A DNA stretch of 64,000 bases from Prolixibacteraceae bacterium (GTDB lineage: Bacteria; Bacteroidota; Bacteroidia; Bacteroidales; Prolixibacteraceae): the NCBI GenBank assembly GCA_025210775.1, contig JAOARB010000014.1, positions 45,121 through 109,120 on the forward strand, in the 5' to 3' direction. Position 1 is the first letter of the stretch. Every line of letters starts with the position of its first letter. Below, in pieces: positions 37,174 through 46,155 of this stretch. The notes under the pieces are model-generated. The model was not told where the DNA came from. It saw only the letters and a list, made by a program, of their open reading frames with translations, and did not search any database. Made by a program: the position numbers and the translations under genes.

Positions 37174-38094
37174 TACCAGATTCAAACATTTAATAAGTTA
37201 CAAAAGTAATTTATTTTAGCACTTAAAGCTCTTTTTTTATGGAATCATTTTTCTTGGTCTTTTATACTTCTTTTATGTTATGGCTCCAAAGCAATTGATA
37301 TAACGCTTGTTGAATGGGCTTAATTCACTGTTTTTGTGGAAAACAATTTTAAATGAGGTTTTGTCTTACCCCTTAGAGTTCGTTTATATGATTGATGCAG
37401 CACGGTCCTTTTCGTAATGTAAATAAATTTGCGACATCTCTCATCTTCTTCTTTTTAACAGAATACCTCATTTTTAGCATAAAAACCAACCAGATAAAAA
37501 ATGGAATTAAAGGGGCTTTCTTCATGGTTTGTCCATGGTTCATCCATGGTTCCTCCATCGAAAAGGGCGAAATCGATGGACAAACCATGGACAAACCATG
37601 GAGGAACCATGGACAAACCCAGTATCAAACCTATGGAAATCTTTATTGAAATATTCTGTGTAAATAAATTGTTGTCCCTCTTCGATTCCTTTTTGTTAAA
37701 AACGACCTCTGTTTTAATTTTTATGAGAGAATGGATGTATTTAGCTCTATTAAATGCTTTGGGTCTCTTCCTTTTTATGTGTTAAAATGATTGCAGGCTT
37801 ATTTATATGATGATTTTTGTCATGGTCTGATATTTTTTAAAAGAGCTTTTAATATCATCTAATCGTTGTCTTACAACTTTTTATATAGAGCTTATTTGTG
37901 TGATATGTAGGTGGATAGGGGATATATTATGGTTTAAACAGTATAGACTAAATCATCCATTTTCTTAACGTATTTTAGTATATACAGTTTAAAAATGAGA
38001 AAACAATGAAGAATTGATATGTTTTAGGATATGTAAATTGAAAAAAATATATATTTTTGTGCGAAATCAGATTTCTTCTAAATAACTTTTTTAC
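37174..38094. other. Long intergenic region with inverted array of 11-bp repeats and the pyk promoter region
   Basis: About 920 bp. The clearest structure is the palindromic array at 37523-37619. Frames crossing the array read repeated Trp/Asn/His/Gly/Met peptides and look like repeat artefacts. A TAnnTTTG box (TATTTTTG, 38052-38059) lies 35 bp before the pyk start without a well-spaced TTG. Confidence 0.55.
37523..37619. repeat. Inverted array of 11-bp units (ATGGTTnnTCC)
   Basis: The left arm (37523-37560) has three units of the form ATGGTTnnTCC followed by ATCG. After a 13-base loop around AAAAGGGCGAAAT, the right arm (37574-37619) carries four units on the opposite strand. NN is TG, CA or CC, and every unit junction makes CCATGG. 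The arms can form a long stem with a small loop. There is no coding or mobile gene nearby. It differs in sequence, but not in unit length and design, from the elements at 17521 and 54700. Confidence 0.75.
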
Positions 38095-39543
38095 ATGAAT
38101 ATCAAGAAGCATACTAAAATTGTTGCGACAATTTCAGACAGAAAGTGCGAACCAGAATTTATTCGCGAATTACACGAAGCAGGAATGAACGTTGTACGTA
38201 TTAATACTGCTCACCAAATGCCAGAAGATACTGAGCGTGTTATCAAAAACATCCGTGAAGTATCTGATAAGATCGCGATTTTGGTTGATACTAAAGGTCC
38301 AGAAATTCGTACTAAGAATGTTGAGAACCCTATCGAAGTGAAAGCTGGAGATAAGGTTATTGTAAAAGGTGGCGAAGGCGAGTCGAAAGACAACGTATTG
38401 TTCCTTGACTATGCAGGTGTTGCTAATGACGTACCTGCGGGAAGTTCACTTTTGATTGATGATGGTGAACTAGAATTAAAAGTAGAGAGTGTATCTGAAG
38501 AAGGACTTGTTACTGTAGTATGTAACGACGGAGCTATCAAAAACCGTAAGAGTGTTAACGTTCCTGGAGTTACTATTACTTTGCCAGCAATTACAGCTAA
38601 AGATAGAAAATTCATCGAATGGTCAGCTGAAAACGATATCGATTTCATCGCTCACTCATTTGTACGTAATGCTGCTGATGTATTGGCTGTTCAAGAAATT
38701 CTTGATTCTAAAAATAGTAAAGCAAAAATCATTGCTAAGATTGAGAACCACGATGGTGTTCAAAACATCGACGAGATCCTTGATCACGCATATGGTGTAA
38801 TGGTTGCACGTGGTGACTTGGGTATCGAAGTTCCTGCTGCTAAGATTCCTGGAATCCAAAGAGACCTTGTAAGCACATGTGTTTCTAGAAAGAAACCAGT
38901 TATTATTGCAACACAAATGCTTCACACAATGATCCAAAATCCTCGTCCTACTCGTGCTGAAGTAAGTGACGTGGCTAATGCAATCTACCAAAACACTGAT
39001 GCTATTATGTTGTCTGGTGAGACTGCTTATGGTGACTATCCTGTTGAGGCTGTTAAAGTGATGACTAGCATTGCTCAAGAAGTTGAAGCTGCAAGAGATC
39101 ACAAAAACAACAACTTGGCTGTAACTTTGACTCCATACCAAGTTCCTGCATTCTTGGCTGAAGCTGCTGTTAAAGCTGCTGATCAAGATGAGCTTGAAGT
39201 TAAAGCTATCGTTACAGATTCAATGACTGGACGTACTGCACGCTATTTGGCTGCTTTCCGTTGTAACAAGCCAGTTTTGGCTAAGTGTCACACTCCAAAT
39301 GTAATGAGAGAATTGGCTCTTTCTTACGGTGTTTACGCTGATGTTATCAAAGGTCGTAAAAACAAAGACAAATTGGTTAAATCTGTTCTTAAAGGAATGG
39401 TAGAAGAGGGAACTCTTGTGAAAGAAGACAACGTAGTTTACGTTGGTGGTAGCTTCGGTGTTGGTGCTGGTACTACTTTTATGGAAATCGGTTCTGTTGA
39501 CCAATTGACAAGCAAAAACAAAAAAGATCAAGATGCTGAATAA
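38095..39543 (+). CDS. pyk: Pyruvate kinase
   Basis: 482 residues, usual length. It converts phosphoenolpyruvate and ADP to pyruvate and ATP, the last step of glycolysis. N-terminal 'TKIVATISDRKCEPEFIRELHEAGMNVVRINTAHQ' replaces the more usual 'S-H'. The B domain lies after 'DTKGPEIRT', and the signature 'IIAKIENHDGVQNIDEIL' holds the catalytic Lys. 'MVARGDLGIEVP' and 'NPRPTRAEVSDVANAIYQNTDAIMLSGETAYGDYP' follow, then an intact C-terminal allosteric-type domain. Codons are more regular than in the neighbours, consistent with high expression. Single-gene unit with a strong terminator. Confidence 0.98.
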   Translation: MNIKKHTKIVATISDRKCEPEFIRELHEAGMNVVRINTAHQMPEDTERVIKNIREVSDKIAILVDTKGPEIRTKNVENPIEVKAGDKVIVKGGEGESKDNVLFLDYAGVANDVPAGSSLLIDDGELELKVESVSEEGLVTVVCNDGAIKNRKSVNVPGVTITLPAITAKDRKFIEWSAENDIDFIAHSFVRNAADVLAVQEILDSKNSKAKIIAKIENHDGVQNIDEILDHAYGVMVARGDLGIEVPAAKIPGIQRDLVSTCVSRKKPVIIATQMLHTMIQNPRPTRAEVSDVANAIYQNTDAIMLSGETAYGDYPVEAVKVMTSIAQEVEAARDHKNNNLAVTLTPYQVPAFLAEAAVKAADQDELEVKAIVTDSMTGRTARYLAAFRCNKPVLAKCHTPNVMRELALSYGVYADVIKGRKNKDKLVKSVLKGMVEEGTLVKEDNVVYVGGSFGVGAGTTFMEIGSVDQLTSKNKKDQDAE

Positions 39544-39576
39544 TCTGTAAAGATTATCTTGATTTTTTATCACATA

Positions 39577-39610
39577 AAGAAGGCTTCCATTTTTGGAAGC
39601 CTTCTTTTGT
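39577..39610 (+). terminator. Terminator of pyk
   Basis: AAGAAGGCTTCCA (39577-39589) pairs perfectly with TGGAAGCCTTCTT (39594-39606) over a 4-base loop, ending in T residues; the A-run upstream allows use from both sides. Confidence 0.9.
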
Positions 39611-39933
39611 CTTATAAGGATTTGTCTGTGATATGATTCTATATCCCGACTTTTACCATGGTAAGTTATCATGGATAAAGATCTGTTCGCTATCTCCCTA
39701 ATATATTTAGTATCTCGTGGAGATCCTAAATCCTGAGAAGAACCATGACGGGTCTTTGATGAAAAGTTGGGTGTGGTGATTTATCTCTGTACTGGAATGT
39801 TGTTTGCCCTTATTTGATTGTATAGGGCATTGTAAGACAGAAAAATGTTCGCGATGAATATTTGTCTAAAGAAAAGGGAAAAAACTATCAGAAGTCAAAA
39901 TATTGTTTCTTAAGGGGTGGAGAGAAATAAACA

Positions 39934-39963
39934 CGGGAGCTTCACTTTGGAGAATGTCTCCCG
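39934..39963 (-). terminator. Hairpin after the NUDIX gene
   Basis: CGGGAG (39934-39939) pairs with CTCCCG (39958-39963). It is 9 bases downstream of the NUDIX stop, but no strong T-run follows, so termination is only likely. Confidence 0.5.
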
Positions 39964-39971
39964 ATATATTA

Positions 39972-40400
39972 TTACAGTTGCTCTCTAACAAATTTTTGAA
40001 TGATCTCTTTGTGATCAAACGCCATTTCAGGAAGAGAGATAATAGGGAACCATTTTGCTTCTAATGCATCGTCCATTCCTTTAACAGGAACAGGTTCTGG
40101 TAGTTCCCCATGGAAGACTGTTGAGATAATGCGTTGTCTAGGATCACGCAGAATGGCATCAAAAGTATAGAATTGTTTTAATTTTACACCAGAAATGCTA
40201 GTCTCTTCTTCAAGCTCACGTGCCGCAGCATCAATTAATAGCTCATCCATATTAATAAAACCTCCAGGAAGTGCCCAAGAACCTTGAAAGGGGTATTCTT
40301 TCCTTTTGATTAAGAGAATAAGCATCTCTTGATTCCTTGGCGCAATCACAATAGTGTCTACAGTGATGGCAGGACGTGGATATTTATAGACAAAGCTCAT
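39972..40400 (-). CDS. NUDIX hydrolase
   Basis: 142 residues. The NUDIX box is complete: 'GGFINMDELLIDAAARELEEETSI' gives G-x5-E-x7-R-E-L-x-E-E. The strands around it ('TVDTIVIAPRNQEMLILLIKRKEYPFQGSWALPGG') resemble the ADP-ribose pyrophosphatase-like group often annotated in Bacteroidota. It hydrolyses a nucleoside diphosphate linked to another moiety; the actual substrate is unknown. Monocistronic, minus strand. Confidence 0.93.
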   Translation of the reverse strand: MSFVYKYPRPAITVDTIVIAPRNQEMLILLIKRKEYPFQGSWALPGGFINMDELLIDAAARELEEETSISGVKLKQFYTFDAILRDPRQRIISTVFHGELPEPVPVKGMDDALEAKWFPIISLPEMAFDHKEIIQKFVREQL

Positions 40401-40502
40401 TATTGATTAAATTAAGGATTATATGAATAATAGATCATTTTGTTCTAGTCCCCAAATATAAAAACTTTTTAACAAAAGATATAATTCTTCTTGGCTTCAA
40501 GT

Positions 40503-40589
40503 CTATTTCTTTTTATTTACATGGGTTCTGACAATATATATTACGATGAGTATTGCCATGATATAGATGATAAGGTGGGTTTTTTCCAT
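40503..40589 (-). CDS. 28-residue single-span membrane microprotein
   Basis: The ATG at 40587-40589 lies 3 bases after the TAG stop of the NlpC/P60 gene, and the frame runs to TAG at 40503-40505. The product is a short polar N-terminus, about 18 hydrophobic residues (Ile/Leu/Tyr-rich, 'LIIYIMAILIVIYIV') and a basic tail ending in three Lys. This is a typical pattern for a small membrane peptide with the tail inside. Tight spacing suggests translational coupling. No homologue is recognised. A chance frame in AT-rich DNA is the alternative. Confidence 0.45.
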   Translation of the reverse strand: MEKTHLIIYIMAILIVIYIVRTHVNKKK

Positions 40590-40592
40590 AAC

Positions 40593-41309
40593 CTATACTT
40601 GTTTAATTCTTTTTATAAATAGGAGCTTGTGTGTTAATGTTTTAAGGTTGTTTGTTATTCCTTGAGAGTTGTACATGTCTCTTTTAACTTGCCCTGAGGC
40701 ATGAACAATGGTTTGATTATCTTCGATAAAACCTACATGAGTAATATTTTGTTCATCTTTTCCAAAAAATGCAAGGTCTCCGAACTTTTGTTCTCCCCAT
40801 GGTATGTTTTCCCCTAGTTTCGCTTGGTCTTTGGCATCTCTAGGAAGTCGTAGTCTTAAGAATTTGAATAGAAGTTGTGTGAAGCCAGAGCAGTCAATAC
40901 CAAATGAACTTCGTCCTCCCCAATGGTAGGATACACCTAAAAGATGTTCTACTATTCTTTGTATTGAGCTCATTTTTCTTGGAGAACTCTCTATCATTGC
41001 TCCTAGTGGAAGGTGTATGAGTTCCTCTTCTTCTTTTCTTTCTAGTGTGTGGTGGTGTGAAAATGTTGCAATAGGTATCCACGTTTGATCTATATATTCT
41101 GCCTTCTCTTTTTCAATCTCTTTAATGTTGATTGAAGGAATCCATCCTTTATAGTGATCGTATAGTAGCTCTATGTATGACCATTCTTGTTCTTGATTGA
41201 TAATTTTGAAAGGTTCTCCCCATAACACTTCAGATATCGTCTCTGATTTGTGATTGGCATCTCTTTGTATAGAGATGTTACTACATGTGATTACTCCGTA
41301 TCGATTCAT
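40593..41309 (-). CDS. NlpC/P60 family cysteine peptidase with SH3-like domains
   Basis: 238 residues, no signal peptide. N-terminal bacterial SH3-like part (about 1-110; 'GVITCSNISIQRDANHKSETISEVLWGEPF'), then the NlpC/P60 domain with Cys140 in 'GIDCSGFTQLLF', His191 in 'THVGFIED' and His203 in 'IVHASG', a complete catalytic set. This resembles dipeptidyl-peptidase VI (YkfC-like), which trims gamma-D-Glu-diamino acid bonds in muropeptides, a cytosolic recycling role that fits the missing export signal. A 28-residue membrane ORF follows after 3 bp. Confidence 0.92.
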   Translation of the reverse strand: MNRYGVITCSNISIQRDANHKSETISEVLWGEPFKIINQEQEWSYIELLYDHYKGWIPSINIKEIEKEKAEYIDQTWIPIATFSHHHTLERKEEEELIHLPLGAMIESSPRKMSSIQRIVEHLLGVSYHWGGRSSFGIDCSGFTQLLFKFLRLRLPRDAKDQAKLGENIPWGEQKFGDLAFFGKDEQNITHVGFIEDNQTIVHASGQVKRDMYNSQGITNNLKTLTHKLLFIKRIKQV

Positions 41310-41354
41310 AGTAACTCGTTAGATTTCTAGTGTAGAGAATTAATCGTGTTGTTG

Positions 41355-41387
41355 TTGGTTAAAACAATCTATAATTGTTTATTTTTG
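41355..41387 (+). promoter_or_regulatory. Candidate promoter of the PgpH-like gene
   Basis: TTG (41355-41357), 22 bp, TATTTTTG (41380-41387) fits the Bacteroidota TTG/TAnnTTTG pattern. It lies 78 bp upstream of the ATG at 41466. Confidence 0.45.
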
Positions 41388-41465
41388 TGTAAATTAATCA
41401 TTTTCAATAAGAAATCATAATTTCTGTTGTAAATTGAAATATAGAATAAATTGATTAAAATAAGT

Positions 41466-43544
41466 ATGGAAAATAATAAGACTTCATTATTGCACCGGGT
41501 GTATATACTTGTAATAGGTTTAGTTGTAGTGACTTTATTGTTCTTTGCTTTTCCTCAAGAAAAGAACTTCCGTTTTGAGTATAAAGAAGGAAAACCATGG
41601 CGTCATGAGACTTTGTATGCCCCTTTTAGTTTCGCTATTTCTAAGACAGCCGATGATTTAAAACAAGAAGAGAATCAAACACTAAAAAAATATAGACCTT
41701 ATTTCCATATTAATGATAGTATTGTTGCGCGTAATATAGAATATCTGCGAGAAGATATTCAAGCGTTGATTGGCACAAATACAAAGGAAGAACAGTGGTT
41801 TGTTGGGGTCTTAAATAAGGTGTATCAAAGAGGAATCTTAGAACAAACTGTGGTTAATGAGAATCTTTTGGATAGTGTTGATAATGTGGTGATTCTTCGC
41901 AATCGTGTTGCCAAAGAAGAGGCTTCTAATATGTTGCTCTCTTTAAAAGGGGCCTATAGTTATATCTCTCAACAGTGGAAATTGTATGGCGATAGAGGCC
42001 AGAATGCTTCTATTTTAATCTCTGCATTGAAGCCTACTAAATATATAGATTCAAATTTGTTTTATGCTAAGGATGTTTCTTTAAAATCGAAACAAGAGCT
42101 TCTGAAGACTATATCTCATACTAGAGGAATGGTTCAAGAGGGAGAACGTATTGTGGCACAAGGTGATTTGATTACTCCTGAGATATTCAATATTCTTCAA
42201 TCGATGCAGTTGAGTGTGAAAGAGGTTGGAGGGTTGAATACGGATACTTTGTTGGTGGCTCTGGGGAAACTCCTTTTTATTTCAATGCTTGTTATTTTAT
42301 TGATCTTGTATGTCTTTGATTTCTATCCTGAGATAAGTGAAAATATTAAACAAGTATTCTACCTTTTTGTCCTTGTTGTGATTGCTGTTGTGTCGGCTAG
42401 ACTGGTAAGTGAGGTGAAAGCTCTAAATCTTTATATGTTCCCAATATCAATGTTTGCGGTTTTGGTATACTCTTTCTTAGGTAGGCGGATTGCGATCTTT
42501 ACTAATACTGTTTTGGTCGTGATGATTGGCTATTTTGCACCTAATGGGTATGAGTACTTATTCTTACAATTTATTGCTGGAACGGCTGCAGTGATGTCTT
42601 TAAGGACATTAAAAAAGAGAGGCCATTGGGTATTGACTTCTTTGGTGGTTTTTGTAGTTTTCTTGATAGGCTATATTTCGATCTCTTTAATTCAAGAGGG
42701 AAATATTTCTGCAATAAATTGGTCAATGTTAAAGTGGTTCTTTATCCATTCACTCCTTGTTAATCTTGCCCAACCTTTGGCTTATATGTCGGAAAAGATT
42801 TTTGGTTTTATGTCCGACTTTACTTTAATGGAACTTTCTAATACCAACCAGCAACCTCTACTGCGTCGAATGTCTAATGAGGCTCCTGGTACTTTTCAAC
42901 ATACCATACAAGTTGCAAATCTATCCGAAAGGGCCATTATGGAAATTGGTGGAGATGCCAACCTTGTTCGTGCAGGTGCGCTTTACCATGATATTGGAAA
43001 AATGCTAAATCCTACCTACTATACAGAAAATCAGGTTGGAGGAGTGAATCCTCACGATCGATTGAATTCAGAAGAGAGTGCTAAGATTATTATTGATCAT
43101 GTTATTGATGGTTATGAACTTGCAAAGAAACATAAGTTGCCAAAGCCTATAGCTGATTTTATTACCTCTCATCATGGGGAGGGAGTCACTGGATATTTCT
43201 ATGTTATGAGTAAAAATAATGCGAAAGAGGGAGAGGTGATAGATAAATCTAAATTCTCTTATCCTGGCCCTAATCCTGTTACAAAAGAGCAAGCTGTGGT
43301 TATGTTGTCTGATGCCATAGAGGCTGCCTCTAGAAGCTTAAAAGATAAGACTGAGGAGAATTTAAGGAATCTTATAGAACAAATCTTTAATAGTAAAATG
43401 GAGATGGGGCAATTGGATGATGCTCCTATTACTCTGGCTCAAATTTCACAACTAAAACATAGCTATTTGGAACAGCTCGTTAATGTCTATCACTCGCGTG
43501 TTGCTTATCCAAAGGAGAAGAAAAAGGATAATGAAGAAAATTGA
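41466..43544 (+). CDS. pgpH: 7TM-HD phosphohydrolase, PgpH-type c-di-AMP phosphodiesterase
   Basis: 692 residues from the ATG at 41466; a TTG five codons earlier is less likely. One N-terminal span, an extracytoplasmic 7TMR-HDED domain (about 40-255), seven spans (about 260-450), and a cytosolic HD domain: His479 in 'FQHTIQVANLSERA', His508-Asp509 in 'ALYHDIGK', and the later 'SHHGEG' and 'SDAIEAASR' motifs. The family degrades cyclic di-AMP, which governs osmotic and cell-wall balance. No diadenylate cyclase is in the window. A small membrane frame follows before fabV. Confidence 0.93.
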   Translation: MENNKTSLLHRVYILVIGLVVVTLLFFAFPQEKNFRFEYKEGKPWRHETLYAPFSFAISKTADDLKQEENQTLKKYRPYFHINDSIVARNIEYLREDIQALIGTNTKEEQWFVGVLNKVYQRGILEQTVVNENLLDSVDNVVILRNRVAKEEASNMLLSLKGAYSYISQQWKLYGDRGQNASILISALKPTKYIDSNLFYAKDVSLKSKQELLKTISHTRGMVQEGERIVAQGDLITPEIFNILQSMQLSVKEVGGLNTDTLLVALGKLLFISMLVILLILYVFDFYPEISENIKQVFYLFVLVVIAVVSARLVSEVKALNLYMFPISMFAVLVYSFLGRRIAIFTNTVLVVMIGYFAPNGYEYLFLQFIAGTAAVMSLRTLKKRGHWVLTSLVVFVVFLIGYISISLIQEGNISAINWSMLKWFFIHSLLVNLAQPLAYMSEKIFGFMSDFTLMELSNTNQQPLLRRMSNEAPGTFQHTIQVANLSERAIMEIGGDANLVRAGALYHDIGKMLNPTYYTENQVGGVNPHDRLNSEESAKIIIDHVIDGYELAKKHKLPKPIADFITSHHGEGVTGYFYVMSKNNAKEGEVIDKSKFSYPGPNPVTKEQAVVMLSDAIEAASRSLKDKTEENLRNLIEQIFNSKMEMGQLDDAPITLAQISQLKHSYLEQLVNVYHSRVAYPKEKKKDNEEN

Positions 43545-43578
43545 AATTTGAACTTTTTTAATTAGAGGTTCGAGGATT

Positions 43579-43743
43579 TTGTATGTTTTTTGTGATGTGT
43601 GCCTTTTGTTACTTCTTTTTAATTTGTTTTTGATTGTAAACAGAACTATAGTTATTAAGTTTGTATGGATGTTAGGATCTATTTTCCTTCCCTTAATAGG
43701 ATGGTGGATTCTTTTAGTAATTGAAAATATATTCTTGAAATAA
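43579..43743 (+). CDS. Possible small two-span membrane protein (start uncertain)
   Basis: The frame is open from a TTG at 43579 to TAA at 43741, 54 residues, and has no ATG before residue 31. Two hydrophobic segments (about 7-20 and 28-49) end in 'KFVWMLGSIFLPLIGWWILLVIE', similar in pattern to PLDc_N-type small membrane proteins (K-x-x-W-x-x-x-x-x-x-L-P-x-x-G). It fills the gap between the PgpH-like gene and fabV, whose ATG is 12 bp downstream. The weak start and the poly-T upstream leave room for a decayed gene or a chance frame. Confidence 0.35.
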   Translation: MYVFCDVCLLLLLFNLFLIVNRTIVIKFVWMLGSIFLPLIGWWILLVIENIFLK

Positions 43744-43755
43744 AATATTTACAGT

Positions 43756-44967
43756 ATGATTATTGAACCAAAGATGAGAGGTTTCATTTGTTTTACTTCT
43801 CACCCAAAAGGATGTGAACAAAATGTATTGAATCAGATCAATTATGTGAAATCAAAAGGAGCTATTGATGGAGCAAAGAAAGTGCTTGTTATAGGATCTT
43901 CTACTGGTTTCGGTTTGGCTTCACGTATCACTAGTGCTTTTGGATCAAATGCTGCGACTTTGGGTATTTGTTTTGAAAAACCAGGTGTTGAAGGAAAACC
44001 AGGTGTTGAAGGAAAACCAGGTACTGCAGGTTGGTATAACACTGCTGCTGTTGAGAAATTCGCAGGCGAAGCAGGGCTTTATGCTAAAACAATCAATGGT
44101 GATGCTTTCTCTAACGAAGTGAAAGAGCAAGCTATCGATATGATTAAAAAAGATCTAGGACAAGTTGATTTGGTTATCTATAGTTTGGCTGCTCCACGTC
44201 GTACTAATCCTGTAGATGGTAAAACATATCGTTCTGTTCTTAAACCTATCGATGGTGTTTATTCTAATAAAACAGTAGATTTCCATACAGGTAAAGTTTC
44301 AGAAGTTTCTATTCAACCTGTTAAGGATGAAGAAGAAATTGCAAATACCGTTCAAGTAATGGGTGGTGATGACTGGAGATTATGGATGGAAGCATTGTCT
44401 GAAGCTGGTGTTTTAGCTGATGGAGTTAAGACTGTTGCATATTCATATATTGGCCCTGAGATCACATTCCCTATTTATCGTAATGGTACAATTGGTAAAG
44501 CAAAAGATCATCTAGAAGCTACTGCTCATGATCTAACTAAGAAATTAGCTGCATTGAATGGTGAGGCTTTTGTTTCTGTGAATAAAGCATTGGTTACTCA
44601 GGCTAGTTCGGCTATCCCTGTTATCCCTCTTTATATTTCATTGTTGTTCAAAGTAATGAAAGAAGCTGGTGTTCACGAAGGATGTATCGAGCAAATTCAA
44701 CGTCTATATAGCGAGCGTCTTTATACAGGAAATTCTATTCCAGTAGACGAAAAAGGTCGTATCCGTGTTGATGACTGGGAGATGAGAGAAGATATCCAAG
44801 AAAAAGTATCTAAACTATGGGATCAAGCTGATAGCGAAAACCTTAATGAACTAGGTGATTTGGCTGGTTACAAACATGAGTTTATGAAACTATTTGGATT
44901 CGATATTGAAGGTGTTGATTATGCTGCTGATGTAAATGAAGTGGTGGCTGTAAAAAGCATTGACTAA
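43756..44967 (+). CDS. fabV: FabV-type enoyl-ACP / trans-2-enoyl-CoA reductase
   Basis: 403 residues. FabV/TER signatures: '[22 protein letters not shown]', the NADH-binding '[16 protein letters not shown]', and the active-site Tyr region '[22 protein letters not shown]' with a Tyr-x8-Lys type spacing. It reduces trans-2-enoyl thioesters with NADH in fatty acid synthesis or butyrate-type fermentation. The loop after 'GICFE' has an exact 18-bp tandem duplication (43981-44016), giving P-G-V-E-G-K twice (residues 76-87) before P-G-T-A-G-W-Y-N. Relatives usually have one such copy. Single gene with a good terminator. Confidence 0.95.
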   Translation: MIIEPKMRGFICFTSHPKGCEQNVLNQINYVKSKGAIDGAKKVLVIGSSTGFGLASRITSAFGSNAATLGICFEKPGVEGKPGVEGKPGTAGWYNTAAVEKFAGEAGLYAKTINGDAFSNEVKEQAIDMIKKDLGQVDLVIYSLAAPRRTNPVDGKTYRSVLKPIDGVYSNKTVDFHTGKVSEVSIQPVKDEEEIANTVQVMGGDDWRLWMEALSEAGVLADGVKTVAYSYIGPEITFPIYRNGTIGKAKDHLEATAHDLTKKLAALNGEAFVSVNKALVTQASSAIPVIPLYISLLFKVMKEAGVHEGCIEQIQRLYSERLYTGNSIPVDEKGRIRVDDWEMREDIQEKVSKLWDQADSENLNELGDLAGYKHEFMKLFGFDIEGVDYAADVNEVVAVKSID

Positions 44968-44991
44968 TTCATCGTCTTATTTGATATTACA

Positions 44992-45021
44992 AAAAAGCTA
45001 TCTCTATAGAGGTAGCTTTTT
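44992..45021 (+). terminator. Terminator of fabV
   Basis: AAAAAGCTATCTCT pairs with AGAGGTAGCTTTTT with one G-T pair and a tiny loop, followed by T residues. Confidence 0.9.
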
Positions 45022-45167
45022 TTATGTGTCTTTTGTGTACTTCTATTATGTCGAAAAATATATTAAGACCTATTGCTTCTGTCTTAAGAGTCTTCTGTAT
45101 TAATATATGGTGAGTTTCGGTAAATAGCTGACTACATTTGTCGAGACCTTTGAGTTATGGTATAAAA

Positions 45168-45199
45168 AAAGACTATCTACAGAATTGTAAATAGTCTTT
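45168..45199 (-). terminator. Terminator of rpoD
   Basis: AAAGACTAT (45168-45176) pairs with ATAGTCTTT (45191-45199); the minus strand continues into TTTTATA. It is 28 bases after the rpoD stop. Confidence 0.8.
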
Positions 45200-45226
45200 C
45201 TTATATCGTATACTTAGATAAAAATC

Positions 45227-46087
45227 TTATCCTAAATAACTCTTAAGGAGTTTGCTTCTAGAAGTATGTCTTAGTCTTCTGATCGCTTTTTCTTTAATCT
45301 GACGAACACGCTCTCTTGTAAGTCCAAAACGCTCACCAATCTCTTCTAATGTCATCTCTTGACATCCAATACCAAAGAACATGCGAATGATATCCGCTTC
45401 TCTTTCAGTTAGAGTGGCTAGTGATCGCTCAATCTCTTTTGCAAGAGATTCTCCAATTAAGCTTCTGTCCGCATTTGGAGAGTCGTCATTTACAAGAACA
45501 TCAAGTAAACTATTGTCTTCTCCATCAACAAAAGGTGCATCTACAGATACGTGTCTTCCAGATACTCTTAATGTATCAGAGACTTTATCTGCTGGCAAGT
45601 CTAAAGTTTCTGCCAACTCTTCTGGAGAAGGCTTTCTTTCGTGCTCCTGTTCAAATTTTGAAAAGGCTTTGTTGATCTTATTTAGTGACCCTACCTGGTT
45701 AAGAGGAAGTCTTACTATACGAGATTGCTCAGCTAGTGCTTGAAGGATCGATTGACGAATCCACCACACAGCATAGGATATAAATTTAAAACCACGAGTT
45801 TCGTCAAATTTCTCTGCAGCTTTGATCAGTCCTAAGTTTCCTTCGTTAATTAAGTCAGGAAGGGTTAAACCCTGATTCTGATATTGTTTTGCTACCGATA
45901 CAACGAATCTCAAATTGGCTCTTGTTAATTTCTCAAGAGCGGCTTGGTCTCCTTTTTTTATCCGTTGAGCCAATTCTACTTCTTCTTCAACGGTAATAAG
46001 CTCCTCTTTACCTATTTCTTGTAAATACTTGTCTAGTGAAGCACTCTCACGGTTAGTGATAGATTTTGTGATCTTAAGTTGTCTCAT
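45227..46087 (-). CDS. rpoD: Primary sigma factor RpoD (Bacteroidota short form)
   Basis: 286 residues. Region 1.2 '[31 protein letters not shown]', region 2 '[57 protein letters not shown]', region 3, and region 4 '[49 protein letters not shown]'. The missing region 1.1 and non-conserved insert are normal for this phylum, whose promoters are TTG/TAnnTTTG. It is the housekeeping sigma factor. Single gene on the minus strand, 68 bp downstream of the Deg protease gene. Confidence 0.97.
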   Translation of the reverse strand: MRQLKITKSITNRESASLDKYLQEIGKEELITVEEEVELAQRIKKGDQAALEKLTRANLRFVVSVAKQYQNQGLTLPDLINEGNLGLIKAAEKFDETRGFKFISYAVWWIRQSILQALAEQSRIVRLPLNQVGSLNKINKAFSKFEQEHERKPSPEELAETLDLPADKVSDTLRVSGRHVSVDAPFVDGEDNSLLDVLVNDDSPNADRSLIGESLAKEIERSLATLTEREADIIRMFFGIGCQEMTLEEIGERFGLTRERVRQIKEKAIRRLRHTSRSKLLKSYLG

Positions 46088-46155
46088 GCTCTCCGATTAA
46101 AAGTGCGCAAATTCAACGATTGTTTTTCATAAAAACAAACGCTAGCACATCAAAT

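Larger units (their letters stand above)
39544..39971. other. Intergenic region between convergent pyk and NUDIX genes
   Basis: Contains the pyk terminator (39577-39606), a short TTACCATGGTAA palindrome near 39654 and a hairpin at 39934-39963. No gene seen. Confidence 0.5.

Noticed and set aside
37373..37785. Short frames on both strands across the CCATGG array
   Set aside because: Their peptides simply repeat Pro-Trp-x-Asn-His-Gly type units from the DNA repeat; there is no start signal or family similarity.
38656..39672. Minus-strand frames opposite pyk
   Set aside because: The pyk frame is fully supported by conserved motifs; the antisense peptides are Ser/Asn/His-rich shadows.
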